A stretch of 50,436 nucleotides of DNA from JAILLW01 sp045629045 (GTDB lineage: Bacteria; Bacillota; Clostridia; Lachnospirales; Lachnospiraceae). Below are positions 26,165 through 34,812 of the stretch, piece after piece (the first letter of the stretch is position 1; every line of letters begins with the position of its first letter). Made by a program: the position numbers and the translations under genes. Location: assembly GCA_045629045.1 (NCBI GenBank), contig JAZQQM010000053.1:1-50436 (forward strand), in the 5' to 3' direction. Below the pieces are notes generated by a model, which made no database searches, was not told the origin of the DNA, and saw only the letters and a program-made list of their open reading frames with translations.

Positions 26165-27513
26165 TAATCAAAAAGTTTCAGGGAAAAACAAAAGAAGAAG
26201 CATTGGACTTGGCATACAGAGAGCTGGGAAACAATGTTGTTGAAATGAATACGAGAAACGTCAAGAAGAAGGGCGTTTTCAGCTTTTTGCGGCCTCAAAT
26301 GGTAGAGGTTACGGTTGCACTTGAAGAAGAAGTGCAAGCTCCCAAAACTTCGCAGATAGCAGAGGCAATAGCAGGAGTGCGCTCTGTAGCAGAGGCATCC
26401 TTGATTAAGGAAGAGAAGCCTGTGGCTGTTAAGGAACCCGAAATTAAGGAACCTGAACCTAAGGTAATGTCTGCAATTGAACGTTTGTCTGCGTCCCAGC
26501 AGGCACAAAAGGGCAGCTCTATTGACATGATTGCCAATGAAGAGCTTATGTTAAAAAAGACCGACAACAGTGTAATTGAGGAAAAACTTGATTCACTTCA
26601 TAATATGCTGGAGGCTCAACTTCAGAAACCCGAGCGAGACACAACACCTGTTATGTCTGACGGAATGTTTTCTTCAAAAGAAAAAGCACCGACTCAGGAA
26701 AAAACTTCCGATGAAGTTGAAAAGTTCGTGAAACTCCTGTACAACACCATGATTGATAATGAAATTAATGAAAAGTATGCCAATCAGATTATCGATGAAA
26801 TGGAAAAGATAGCAACACCGAATATGCCTTTTGAACAGGCTTTGGCAAATATCTATCAGAAGATGATATTGAAGTTTGGAAATCCGGCATCAATAACACC
26901 TGCTACCAAAGGCCCTAAGGTGGTGTTCTTTGTTGGACCTACGGGAGTAGGAAAGACTACAACCATTGCAAAGATAGCGTCTAAGTTCTCGGTTGAAGGA
27001 GGCAAAAAGGTATGCCTTTTGACAGCGGATACTTACAGAATAGCAGCTGCCGAGCAACTTAGAACATATGCCAACATTCTGGAGATTCCTTTTAGAATTA
27101 TTTATTCTACGGAGGAAGTTGAACAGGCGCTTAGAGACTTTAAGGATTACGACTATATTCTTGTGGATACGGCGGGTCATTCTCATCAGAATGAGGCTCA
27201 AAGAGAGGCAATGAACGGATTTATACATTCTGTGGACGGTATTGTTGAAAAGGAAGTTTTCCTTGTGCTGAGCGCAACCACCAAATACAGGGATTTAATA
27301 AGTATTGCGGACACCTACTCTTCAATGACGGACTACAAGCTTATTTTTACCAAACTTGATGAAACTACAACTTTGGGTAATCTTCTTAATATAAAGCTTC
27401 ATACCAATGCTCCGCTGTCTTATGTTACATGCGGACAGAATGTACCTGACGATATTGAGAATTTCAATCCTCAAAAGACGGTTAAACAGCTTCTTGGAGG
27501 CCGTAAAGGATAA
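26161..27513 (+). CDS. flhF: Flagellar SRP-like GTPase FlhF
   Basis: SIMIBI GTPase (450 aa) that sets flagellum position and number. The N-terminus (MIIKKFQGKTKEEALDLAYRELG) is the FlhF basic region; a variable linker (60-190) follows, then the N domain and the G domain with P-loop GPTGVGKTTT near residue 259, TADTYRIAAAEQL, DTAGHSHQ and TKLDE. It starts within the flhA stop and is followed by its partner flhG. Confidence 0.96.
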   Translation: MIIKKFQGKTKEEALDLAYRELGNNVVEMNTRNVKKKGVFSFLRPQMVEVTVALEEEVQAPKTSQIAEAIAGVRSVAEASLIKEEKPVAVKEPEIKEPEPKVMSAIERLSASQQAQKGSSIDMIANEELMLKKTDNSVIEEKLDSLHNMLEAQLQKPERDTTPVMSDGMFSSKEKAPTQEKTSDEVEKFVKLLYNTMIDNEINEKYANQIIDEMEKIATPNMPFEQALANIYQKMILKFGNPASITPATKGPKVVFFVGPTGVGKTTTIAKIASKFSVEGGKKVCLLTADTYRIAAAEQLRTYANILEIPFRIIYSTEEVEQALRDFKDYDYILVDTAGHSHQNEAQREAMNGFIHSVDGIVEKEVFLVLSATTKYRDLISIADTYSSMTDYKLIFTKLDETTTLGNLLNIKLHTNAPLSYVTCGQNVPDDIENFNPQKTVKQLLGGRKG

Positions 27514-27533
27514 TTATAGAAAAGGATATAAGT

Positions 27534-28427
27534 ATGGACCAGGCTTCGGGACTCCGGAATATAATTAAGGCCGGAGGAGTAAACAAGCAGCAGCGCCCAT
27601 TGGCACGTGTTATTACGGTAACAAGCGGTAAAGGCGGTGTGGGAAAATCGAATACAGCTATTAATCTGGCTCTTCAGTTCAAGAAGATGGGACAAAGAGT
27701 TATTATTCTTGATGCGGATTTCGGCCTTGCCAATATTGAAATTATGTTTGGTGCGGTACCGAAGCACAACCTTAGTGACTTGATTTACCAGGGCAAAAAT
27801 ATCAAGGAAATTATTACCTGGGGCCCGGGGGATATTGGTTTTATATCCGGCGGCTCGGGAATTGCTGGGCTGTCGAACTTAAGCCGTGACTACTTGGTTT
27901 ACATAATACAGAATCTGGCAGAATTAGATGCGATAGCAGATGTTATTATTATCGATACCGGGGCCGGCATATCGGATGCGGTACTTGAATTCCTTGTGGC
28001 ATCCGGAGAAATACTGCTTATTACCACTCCGGAACCGACTTCGATAACGGACTCATATTCTTTGTTAAAAGCCCTTAACAGACATGATCGTTTTGCCAGA
28101 GAATATTCTAAAGTTAAGATGATCGCCAACAAAGTCGAAAACAAAGAAGAAGGACAGATGTTATTTAATAAATTGAATGCGGTAGTCAGCAGATATCTTA
28201 AGCTTCCTATCGAATATCTGGGAGCAATTCCTTCGGATAATATGCTTTCGAAGGCAGTTATGCAGCAGACTCCCGTATCGTTAGCTTCACCTAATGCCAA
28301 GTCCACATTGGCATACGAAGAAATAGCAGCGAGACTCATGAATGTCGAGTTGCAGGGCGGAATTAATAAAAGGGGAATGGCAGCATTTTTTAGTCATATT
28401 ATTGCAGGTAAAAAACAGGCAAATTAG
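27534..28427 (+). CDS. flhG: MinD-like ATPase FlhG (flagellar number regulator)
   Basis: ParA/MinD-type ATPase (297 aa). The deviant Walker A motif is SGKGGVGKSNTAIN (about 30-43), followed by LDADFGLANIEIMFG and the Walker B IIDTGAGI. The N-terminal QASGLRN resembles the DQAxxLR motif by which FlhG activates FlhF, and a basic/hydrophobic C-terminal helix suits membrane binding. Its location after flhF supports FlhG rather than a cell-division MinD. Confidence 0.95.
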   Translation: MDQASGLRNIIKAGGVNKQQRPLARVITVTSGKGGVGKSNTAINLALQFKKMGQRVIILDADFGLANIEIMFGAVPKHNLSDLIYQGKNIKEIITWGPGDIGFISGGSGIAGLSNLSRDYLVYIIQNLAELDAIADVIIIDTGAGISDAVLEFLVASGEILLITTPEPTSITDSYSLLKALNRHDRFAREYSKVKMIANKVENKEEGQMLFNKLNAVVSRYLKLPIEYLGAIPSDNMLSKAVMQQTPVSLASPNAKSTLAYEEIAARLMNVELQGGINKRGMAAFFSHIIAGKKQAN

Positions 28428-28439
28428 TTTGGGAGGGTT

Positions 28440-29171
28440 ATGATGCTATCTAAATATGTTTTACCCGGAAACCGTGTCGAAATTCAGGCAGTGGAAAGAG
28501 TAAGACCGGCAGATGATAATGAGAGAAAAAAGGTATATTCTTCTCAGGTTCGTGATATTTTATCGGAGGATCAACTTGAAATATTCATGCCAATGGAAAA
28601 GACCAAGATGATACTTCTTCCGGTGAACACTGAGTTTGATTTATATTTTTATACTCAGTCAGGATTGTTCCAGTGCTTTGCAACGATCATAGACAGATAT
28701 AAAGACGGTAATCAGTATGTTCTTCTGATGGAACTTTCCTCTAATTTAAGAAAGTTCCAGCGAAGAGAGTATTACAGATTAAGCTGCGCCCTTGAAATGA
28801 ATTCTCGTCCTCTTGAAAAGGAAGAAAAGGATGCAATGGACAAGAATGCCGATTTGTATCTGGTACCGGGGCTGCCTCTTAAACGTTCTGTTGTTGTGGA
28901 TATTTCGGGAGGCGGAATACGCTTTATAAGCAGTTATCGTTACGAACCCGAAAGTTTAATATATTGTAAGTACAATTTGGTCATTGATGGGGTGGCCAAA
29001 GAATATACCCTAATCTCAAAGGTGCTCACTTCACGTGAACTGGACGATCGTCCCGGAGTGTTTGAACACCGCGCTCAGTATGTTGATATAGATACATACG
29101 ATAGAGAAGAAATTATTAGATTCATTTTCGAAGAAGAGCGAAAACATCGAAAAAGAGAGATGGGAATGTAA
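28440..29171 (+). CDS. PilZ-domain c-di-GMP receptor, YcgR/DgrA type
   Basis: Flagellar brake-type protein (243 aa). An N-terminal YcgR-like domain (1-105) is followed by PilZ. Both c-di-GMP contacts are seen: the RxxxR type RKFQRREYYR near residue 105 and DISGGGIRF near residue 156. In Bacillus, DgrA/YpfA binds the motor when loaded with c-di-GMP. Encoded last in the basal-body block, behind flhG, which fits a motility brake. The ATG at 28440 follows GGGAGGG; an ATG three bases later is also possible. Confidence 0.9.
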   Translation: MMLSKYVLPGNRVEIQAVERVRPADDNERKKVYSSQVRDILSEDQLEIFMPMEKTKMILLPVNTEFDLYFYTQSGLFQCFATIIDRYKDGNQYVLLMELSSNLRKFQRREYYRLSCALEMNSRPLEKEEKDAMDKNADLYLVPGLPLKRSVVVDISGGGIRFISSYRYEPESLIYCKYNLVIDGVAKEYTLISKVLTSRELDDRPGVFEHRAQYVDIDTYDREEIIRFIFEEERKHRKREMGM

Positions 29172-29202
29172 AATAGTAAATCTAAATGGTTGAATTTTTT
29201 GA

Positions 29203-29217
29203 AATTTTCAGAAAATT
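29203..29217. promoter_or_regulatory. Perfect CodY box upstream of cheB
   Basis: AATTTTCAGAAAATT matches the CodY consensus AATTTTCWGAAAATT at all 15 positions. An overlapping copy with two mismatches (29193-29207, AATTTTTTGAAATTT) lies next to it. The box lies 46 bp upstream of the -10 box of the cheB promoter and downstream of the PilZ stop. codY is encoded in this window. Confidence 0.85.
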
Positions 29218-29260
29218 TAACATCCGAATGTTACTTTGCACTCATGTGAAGAATGGATAG

Positions 29261-29269
29261 TGATATAAT
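29261..29269 (+). promoter_or_regulatory. Extended -10 promoter of the chemotaxis operon
   Basis: TGATATAAT (29261-29269) is a full extended -10 element (TGn-TATAAT). No good -35 box is found at 16-18 bp, which is typical of extended -10 promoters or of ones needing an activator. The ATG of cheB lies 44 bp downstream. Confidence 0.65.
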
Positions 29270-29312
29270 ACAATTCGTGATGAGTATCACTATTATATAG
29301 GGGCAAAGTAAG

Positions 29313-29903
29313 ATGATTAGCACAGGAAGAAAGATTGTTGCAATTGCTTCTTCTACCGGAGGACCAAAAGCATTGCAAACGCTTATCCCGTTGCTTCCGT
29401 CAAACCTGAATGCACCGCTTGTGCTTGTGCAACATATGCCTGCCGGATTTACGAAAGCATTGGCCAGCCGACTGAATGATTTAAGTTCGGTATCGGTAGT
29501 CGAAGCTTCGGAAGGTGAAGAACTGGAATTAGGTCACCTGTATTTATCCGCAGGCGGATTACACATGAACGTAATAAGAGGTGCAACGGGACATGTCATT
29601 CACTATACTGACGAGCCTAACAGAGAGGGGGTTAAGCCGTCGGCGAATTATATGTATGAATCCTTGAGAGATTCATTATATGACGAGGTGATATGCGTTG
29701 TGCTCACAGGAATGGGAGCTGACGGAACGGCAGGAATCAAAGCACTTCAGGAAGTAAAGAAAACTACAATATTAGTGCAGAACGAAGCAACTTGTACTGT
29801 GTACGGTATGCCTAAGGCAGTGGTCAGGGCGGGTCTAGCCAATCAAGAATTGGACCTTGAATCACTGGCAAAAGAAATCATTAAGAACGTGGGGGTATTT
29901 TAA
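29313..29903 (+). CDS. cheB: CheB methylesterase domain protein without receiver
   Basis: Receptor glutamate methylesterase/deamidase (196 aa) acting in chemotactic adaptation. The catalytic triad is visible: Ser14 in ASSTGG, His in VQHMPAGFT and Asp in LTGMGADG. Standard CheB is about 350 aa with an N-terminal receiver domain that inhibits the enzyme until phosphorylated; here the ORF starts directly at the esterase. The upstream sequence is a promoter region, not a broken receiver, so this is a true short form. Control by CheA phosphorylation would be lost or indirect. Confidence 0.93.
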   Translation: MISTGRKIVAIASSTGGPKALQTLIPLLPSNLNAPLVLVQHMPAGFTKALASRLNDLSSVSVVEASEGEELELGHLYLSAGGLHMNVIRGATGHVIHYTDEPNREGVKPSANYMYESLRDSLYDEVICVVLTGMGADGTAGIKALQEVKKTTILVQNEATCTVYGMPKAVVRAGLANQELDLESLAKEIIKNVGVF

Positions 29904-29904
29904 A

Positions 29905-31998
29905 ATGGATGTTAGCCAATATTTAGAAATCTTTTTAGACGAAACCAGAGAACATTTGGAATCTCTAAACACTCAAATTCTCAATCTAGAACAGAATCCC
30001 GAAGATACTGATACAATTAACGAAATCTTCAGAGCTGCTCACTCGTTAAAGGGCATGGCAGGTACCATGGGCTTTAAGAGAATGCAGAACCTTACCCATG
30101 ATATGGAAAATGTCTTTTCTGAAGTCAGAACCGGAACTATGAAAGTTTCGTCTTCTTTGATTGACGTTTTATTCCAGTCATTGGATGCACTTGAGGAGTA
30201 TACAACCAATATTCAGCAGACAGCTGATGAAGGTACCAATGATAATCAGCCGATTATAGATCAGCTTAATGAATTCCTTAAGTCAAAGGGCGATGCTCCG
30301 GCACCTAAGAAAGAAGAGAAGGCTGAAGCTAAAGAAGAGGCTGCTGAAGAAACTAAGGAAGAAGCACCTGCGGGCAGTTCGGATGAAGAAAAGTACAAAC
30401 AGATCACAATCGGAGAATCGGAACAGTCTGTACTTAGTGCAGCACTTGCAGAAGGCAAAAATGTATACGGATTTACAGTATATGTTAATGAAAATTGTTT
30501 GCTTAAGGCAGCAAGAGCCTTCCTTGTATATAAGGCAATAGAAGAAAAGGCAGAGATTATTATTTCAAATCCTTCGGCTCAGGACATTGAGGACGAAAAA
30601 TTTGAATTTGATTTCAGCCTGATTGTTATATCTGAAGCTAAGATTGATGATTTATTAAATGCCGCAAGAGCCGTATCCGAAATTGATAAGGTAGTAGGTG
30701 GAAATATTGATCTTGGCGCTAAGAAAGATGAAAGCGAAGCTAAGGAAGAAGATGCTCCTAAGGAAGAAAAGAAAACAAATGCTCCTGCAGCTCCTGCAGC
30801 GGCTTCTAATGCGAAGGCTCCTGCAAAAGCAGCAGCAAAGCCTGTTGTGAACAGAACAGTTCGTGTAGATATTGAGAAACTCGATGTTTTGATGAATCTC
30901 GTATCAGAACTTATTATCGCAAAGAACTCACTTGTTTCTGCTTCATATTCCGATGGTAACAAGAGCGCTTCCTTTAACGAACAGATAGATTATCTTGAAA
31001 GTGTTACAACAAACCTTCATGAATCTGTTATGAAAGTTCGAATGGTTCCTATCGAATCGGTAGTTTCTAAGTTCCCTAGAATGATTCGTGACTTATCTAA
31101 GAAGTTAGATAAGAAGATGGAATTATATATGACAGGTGAGGAAACAGAACTCGACCGTACCGTGGTTGATGAAATCGGTGATCCTTTGATGCACTTATTA
31201 CGTAACTCTGCAGACCATGGTCTTGAATCGGCAGAGTTAAGAGCACAAAGAGGTAAGCCGGAAGTCGGTTCTATTTTCCTTGATGCTTATCAGGATGGTA
31301 ACAACGTTGTCATCGAGGTTAGAGATGATGGTAACGGTATTGATACAGAGGCAGTTAAGAATAAGGCTATCGAGCGTGGTATTATTACGGCTGAACAGGG
31401 CGAGAACATGGATGAAAAGGATATCATCAATCTCTTGTTCAGTGCAGGTTTCTCAACGGCCAAAGTTATTTCGGACGTATCCGGAAGAGGTGTTGGTCTT
31501 GACGTTGTTAAGTCTAAGATTGAAGCTCTTAGCGGTGAAGTTGAAGTTAAATCTAAATACGGTGAAGGTTCTACATGGACAATAAGACTTCCTCTTACAC
31601 TTGCAATCATTCAGGCATTGATGGTTGTTGTAGGCGGCGAAAAGTATGCTATCTCATTAGGAAGCATTCAGTCTATAGAAGATGTTTCACCTTCGGAAAT
31701 CAAGCTTGTTCAAAATGAAGAAGTTATTACATTGCGTGGTACAGTTATTCCTATCATCAGACTTGATAAGGAACTTGATACGGTTTCTACCAAGAGTCCT
31801 GATGAGAATATGGTTATTGCTATTGCCAAGAAGGGCGAAAAACTCGCAGGTTTCGTTGTTGATGAATTAATAGGTCAGCAGGAAATCGTTATTAAGTCTT
31901 TGGGCAAATACATTAATAAGAGCAAGATCATAAGCGGTGCTACAATTCTTGGTGATGGCGAAATTGCACTCATCCTTGATGCTAATGCATTAATTTAA
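29905..31998 (+). CDS. cheA: Chemotaxis histidine kinase CheA
   Basis: Central chemotaxis kinase (697 aa). P1 has the phospho-accepting His46 in AAHSLKGMAGTMGF; a Glu/Ala/Pro-rich linker leads to P2 (about 170-280), then a second Ala/Pro linker, dimerisation P3, the ATPase P4 (N-box LLRNSADHGLE, G1 VRDDGNGI, G2 GRGVGLDVVKSKIE) and the CheW-like P5. Start set at ATG 29905 (MDVSQYLEIF), just after the cheB stop; the frame is open upstream inside cheB but has no domain there. Confidence 0.97.
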   Translation: MDVSQYLEIFLDETREHLESLNTQILNLEQNPEDTDTINEIFRAAHSLKGMAGTMGFKRMQNLTHDMENVFSEVRTGTMKVSSSLIDVLFQSLDALEEYTTNIQQTADEGTNDNQPIIDQLNEFLKSKGDAPAPKKEEKAEAKEEAAEETKEEAPAGSSDEEKYKQITIGESEQSVLSAALAEGKNVYGFTVYVNENCLLKAARAFLVYKAIEEKAEIIISNPSAQDIEDEKFEFDFSLIVISEAKIDDLLNAARAVSEIDKVVGGNIDLGAKKDESEAKEEDAPKEEKKTNAPAAPAAASNAKAPAKAAAKPVVNRTVRVDIEKLDVLMNLVSELIIAKNSLVSASYSDGNKSASFNEQIDYLESVTTNLHESVMKVRMVPIESVVSKFPRMIRDLSKKLDKKMELYMTGEETELDRTVVDEIGDPLMHLLRNSADHGLESAELRAQRGKPEVGSIFLDAYQDGNNVVIEVRDDGNGIDTEAVKNKAIERGIITAEQGENMDEKDIINLLFSAGFSTAKVISDVSGRGVGLDVVKSKIEALSGEVEVKSKYGEGSTWTIRLPLTLAIIQALMVVVGGEKYAISLGSIQSIEDVSPSEIKLVQNEEVITLRGTVIPIIRLDKELDTVSTKSPDENMVIAIAKKGEKLAGFVVDELIGQQEIVIKSLGKYINKSKIISGATILGDGEIALILDANALI

Positions 31999-32010
31999 GA
32001 TTGGGGGAAT

Positions 32011-32499
32011 ATGAACATGGCAGATGAAGTTAGAGTAACTAATGCAGACCTTATCGTTGATGAAGGTGAGAAGGTTCAATATATTGTTATTAAATTAGGA
32101 AATGAGAAGTATGGTATCGATATTAAGTACGTTGATAATATCGTAAGAATGCAGAGCATTACCCGTGTTCCTCATGTGCCTAAGTATATTAAGGGCGTAA
32201 TTAACCTCCGTGGTGAAGTAATACCTGTTCTTAATTTGCGCCTTAAGATGAATCTTGAGGAAGTTGAGAATACTTCGGTTTCAAGAATTGTCATTTTAAA
32301 ACTTGAGCAGTACGGACTTCTCGGATTTATTGTTGATGAAGTAAAAGAAGTAGTTACGTTAAGTGAAATTCAGATTGAAAAGGTTGCTTATGACGGCAAT
32401 GAAGATAAACAGAATTTCCTCTTCGGTGTAGGTAAAACAGATGAGGATCTTATATCTTTGTTGGACATGAACGCTGTTTGCAATGAGCAGACAAAGTAG
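32011..32499 (+). CDS. cheW: Chemotaxis coupling protein CheW
   Basis: Adapter (162 aa) linking receptors to CheA. Typical CheW stretches are YIVIKLGNEKYGIDIKYVDNIVR, ITRVPHVPKYIKGVINLRGEVIPV and GFIVDEVKEVV. Two ATGs (32011 and 32017) are possible behind GGGGGA; 32017 has better spacing and would shorten the product by two residues. Confidence 0.96.
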   Translation: MNMADEVRVTNADLIVDEGEKVQYIVIKLGNEKYGIDIKYVDNIVRMQSITRVPHVPKYIKGVINLRGEVIPVLNLRLKMNLEEVENTSVSRIVILKLEQYGLLGFIVDEVKEVVTLSEIQIEKVAYDGNEDKQNFLFGVGKTDEDLISLLDMNAVCNEQTK

Positions 32500-32508
32500 G
32501 AGGGAAAT

Positions 32509-33144
32509 ATGGCTGACCTTAGTATGGAGCAGTTAACACAAAATTATTTTGATGTGTTAAAAGAGCTTGGAAATATCGGAGCGGGTAACGCCACTACCGC
32601 ACTTGCGGAACTTATCAACTGCAAAGTAGATATGATGGTTCCGCAGGTAAGATTACTTGAATTTGCCGAACTTGGTGAAATCCTGGGCGGTGACGAGCAA
32701 ATACTTGTCGGAATTTATCTTCAGGTCGAGGGAGATATCGATGGAAGCATGATGTTTACACTTCCACAGGAATCGGGCCTTCATCTTGTTAATAAGCTTA
32801 TGTCGGGAATGCTTGGCATACCCGAAAGAGATGTAGCCGAGATGGAATTCGGTGAAATGGAAGTATCGGCGATGAAGGAGGTAGGTAATATTATTACCGG
32901 TGCGTACCTTAATGCACTTTCTTCAATTACCAACCTTAAGATTTATCCTTCACCTCCGCAGCTCGGCATTGACTATGCGGGTGCACTTCTGAGTGTTCCG
33001 GCAGCAGAATTTGGTATTATGGGTGATAAGATATTACTTATCCAGACTAAATTCTCGGACGATATTGATCTTGACGGATATTTTATTCTTATTCCGGATA
33101 TGGATTCATATCAGAAGATTTTATCGTCACTTGGAGTAATGTAA
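32509..33144 (+). CDS. cheC: CheY-P phosphatase CheC
   Basis: CheC-family phosphatase (211 aa) with both active-site helices intact: LKELGNIGAGNATTALAEL and MKEVGNIITGAYLNAL (E-x-x-N in each). It removes phosphate from CheY-P away from the motor and, in Bacillus, is activated by and sequesters CheD, encoded next. AGGAGGG precedes the ATG. Confidence 0.95.
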   Translation: MADLSMEQLTQNYFDVLKELGNIGAGNATTALAELINCKVDMMVPQVRLLEFAELGEILGGDEQILVGIYLQVEGDIDGSMMFTLPQESGLHLVNKLMSGMLGIPERDVAEMEFGEMEVSAMKEVGNIITGAYLNALSSITNLKIYPSPPQLGIDYAGALLSVPAAEFGIMGDKILLIQTKFSDDIDLDGYFILIPDMDSYQKILSSLGVM

Positions 33145-33172
33145 TCGGCTGAATGTTAGTGGAGAAATATAT

Positions 33173-33661
33173 ATGGGTGAAGTAATTAAAGTTGGCATGG
33201 CCGACTGGAAAACATGCGCCGGGGACGAGGCAGTGACAACCCTTGGTTTAGGCTCATGCGTCGGGGTAGCAATCAGAGATCCGCAATCGGGAATAGGTGG
33301 ACTGGCACACGTAATGTTGCCGGACAGCACAGAAGCAATTAATAGTTCGAACAGACCTAAGTTTGCGGATACCGGAATTACCGATATGGTTGCCGAAATG
33401 GTTAAACGCGGCGCCAATATGAGCAGGATGGTTGCTAAAATCGCAGGCGGTGCGCAGATGTTTGCATTTGGCTCTGCAAAATCGGATATGATTCGCGTAG
33501 GCCAAAGAAATGTCGAGGCTTGTAAGAAAAAATTAAAGGAATTAAAGATACCGCTTCTGGCTGAGGATACAGGAGAAAATTACGGTCGTACTGTAGTATT
33601 TTATCCTGCATCCGGAGATTATTTGATTAAATCTGTAGGCAAACCGGAGAAGACAATATGA
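33173..33661 (+). CDS. cheD: Chemoreceptor glutamine deamidase CheD
   Basis: Receptor deamidase (162 aa). The catalytic Cys is in GLGSCVGV and the catalytic His in GLAHVMLP; KIAGGAQMF is the usual conserved block. Together with cheC upstream it forms the CheC/CheD adaptation pair. The stop overlaps the next start (ATGA). Confidence 0.95.
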   Translation: MGEVIKVGMADWKTCAGDEAVTTLGLGSCVGVAIRDPQSGIGGLAHVMLPDSTEAINSSNRPKFADTGITDMVAEMVKRGANMSRMVAKIAGGAQMFAFGSAKSDMIRVGQRNVEACKKKLKELKIPLLAEDTGENYGRTVVFYPASGDYLIKSVGKPEKTI

Positions 33662-34023
33662 AAAATAAGCTTTTTGCCCCATTTCTTACATTATTTGCAG
33701 TGGCACTGACCCTGTTTGTAATGCTTTTTGGGGGCGAATACAAGCTAAAAGAGATTCTTATTGTGCTTTTAATTGTTTTGATTGTTTTTTATATTGCCGG
33801 TTTGGCAATTCAAAGCAGAGTCAATAAGTTTATTGAGGCTAATGAAGAACAGTTAAGGCTTGAAGCAGAAGAGGAAGGCGCTGTTATAGAAAAAGACGCC
33901 GTAGCATCAGAAGAGTCTAAGGAGGAAGACAATGTCGAAGAGTATTCTCTTCCACCTCTTACGGGTGCTATGCCGCAACGTCCCGGAGAAGCCAACGGTT
34001 TCGCTGATTTTCCGGAACAATAA
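33658..34023 (+). CDS. Small two-helix membrane protein in the chemotaxis operon
   Basis: 121 aa, not recognised. Two membrane segments lie at about 8-24 and 32-53, then an acidic Glu-rich coiled stretch (60-95) and a Pro-containing tail (SLPPLTGAMPQRPGE). It overlaps cheD by 4 bp and is followed by the sigma factor, so it is cotranscribed with chemotaxis genes. No catalytic motif is visible. It could be an anchor or partner for CheD or the motor; that is inference only. Confidence 0.75.
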   Translation: MKNKLFAPFLTLFAVALTLFVMLFGGEYKLKEILIVLLIVLIVFYIAGLAIQSRVNKFIEANEEQLRLEAEEEGAVIEKDAVASEESKEEDNVEEYSLPPLTGAMPQRPGEANGFADFPEQ

Positions 34024-34047
34024 AATCTTAGGTGATGGAGAAACATA

Positions 34048-34812
34048 ATGAACGAAGCACAAAGGACTAAACTTTGGTCAGACTATGCTCGTACCAAGTC
34101 GCCGGAAATAAGAGAACAATTAATATTAGAGTACGCTCCGCTTGTTAAGTTAGTTGCGGGGCGACTTAGTATGTATTTAGGTTATAATGTTGAGTATGAG
34201 GATTTGTGTAGCTATGGAATTTTCGGATTAATCGATGCCATAGACAAGTTTGATTCTCTTAAAGACGTTAAATTCGAAACTTATGCGTCTCTTCGCATAA
34301 GAGGGTCTATTTTGGACCAAATTCGTAAAATGGACTGGATTCCCAGAACAATTCGTCAAAAACAGAAGAAAATCGAACAGGTAATGAAGGAAGTCGAGTG
34401 TACAAAGGGGCGCCCGGCTACCGATGATGAAATTGCCCAGGGTCTTGGTATCACCTCGGAGGATTATGTTGAGTGGCAGTCGCAAATGAAGATTACCGGT
34501 ATCGTATCACTTGATGAATTCATGGATACGGGGGCCGAAGTACCGAACGAGCAGACCACTCAGTATCGATTTGATGCACCGGAAGAAGCTCTTGATAAGA
34601 AAGAACTTAACGAAAAACTTAAAGAAGCTTTGACGATGCTGACCGAAAAGGAGCAAATGGTTATATCTTTGTATTATTACGAAGAGTTAACCTTAAAAGA
34701 AATAGCAAACATTTTAGAAGTTTCTGAATCCAGAGTATCTCAGCTTCACACAAGAGCACTCCAGAAGATGAAAACCAAAATGGGAAATTACATGGGGGTA
34801 TTTTCCGTATGA
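34048..34812 (+). CDS. fliA: Flagellar sigma factor FliA/SigD
   Basis: Sigma-28 family factor (254 aa) of the FliA/WhiG group. Region 2 reads YEDLCSYGIFGLIDAIDKFD and FETYASLRIRGSILDQIRKMDWIPR; region 3 starts at KKIEQVMKEVE; region 4 has the HTH YEELTLKEIANILEVSESRVSQLHTRAL. It directs late flagellar and chemotaxis genes. A matching promoter lies at 11392-11418 in this window. No anti-sigma FlgM gene is present here. The stop overlaps fapA (ATGA). Confidence 0.96.
   Translation: MNEAQRTKLWSDYARTKSPEIREQLILEYAPLVKLVAGRLSMYLGYNVEYEDLCSYGIFGLIDAIDKFDSLKDVKFETYASLRIRGSILDQIRKMDWIPRTIRQKQKKIEQVMKEVECTKGRPATDDEIAQGLGITSEDYVEWQSQMKITGIVSLDEFMDTGAEVPNEQTTQYRFDAPEEALDKKELNEKLKEALTMLTEKEQMVISLYYYEELTLKEIANILEVSESRVSQLHTRALQKMKTKMGNYMGVFSV

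Noticed and set aside
29172..29312. Frameshifted receiver domain of cheB
   Set aside because: The stretch contains a CodY box, a promoter and stops in all three forward frames, and no receiver-like residues. The short cheB is the real gene.
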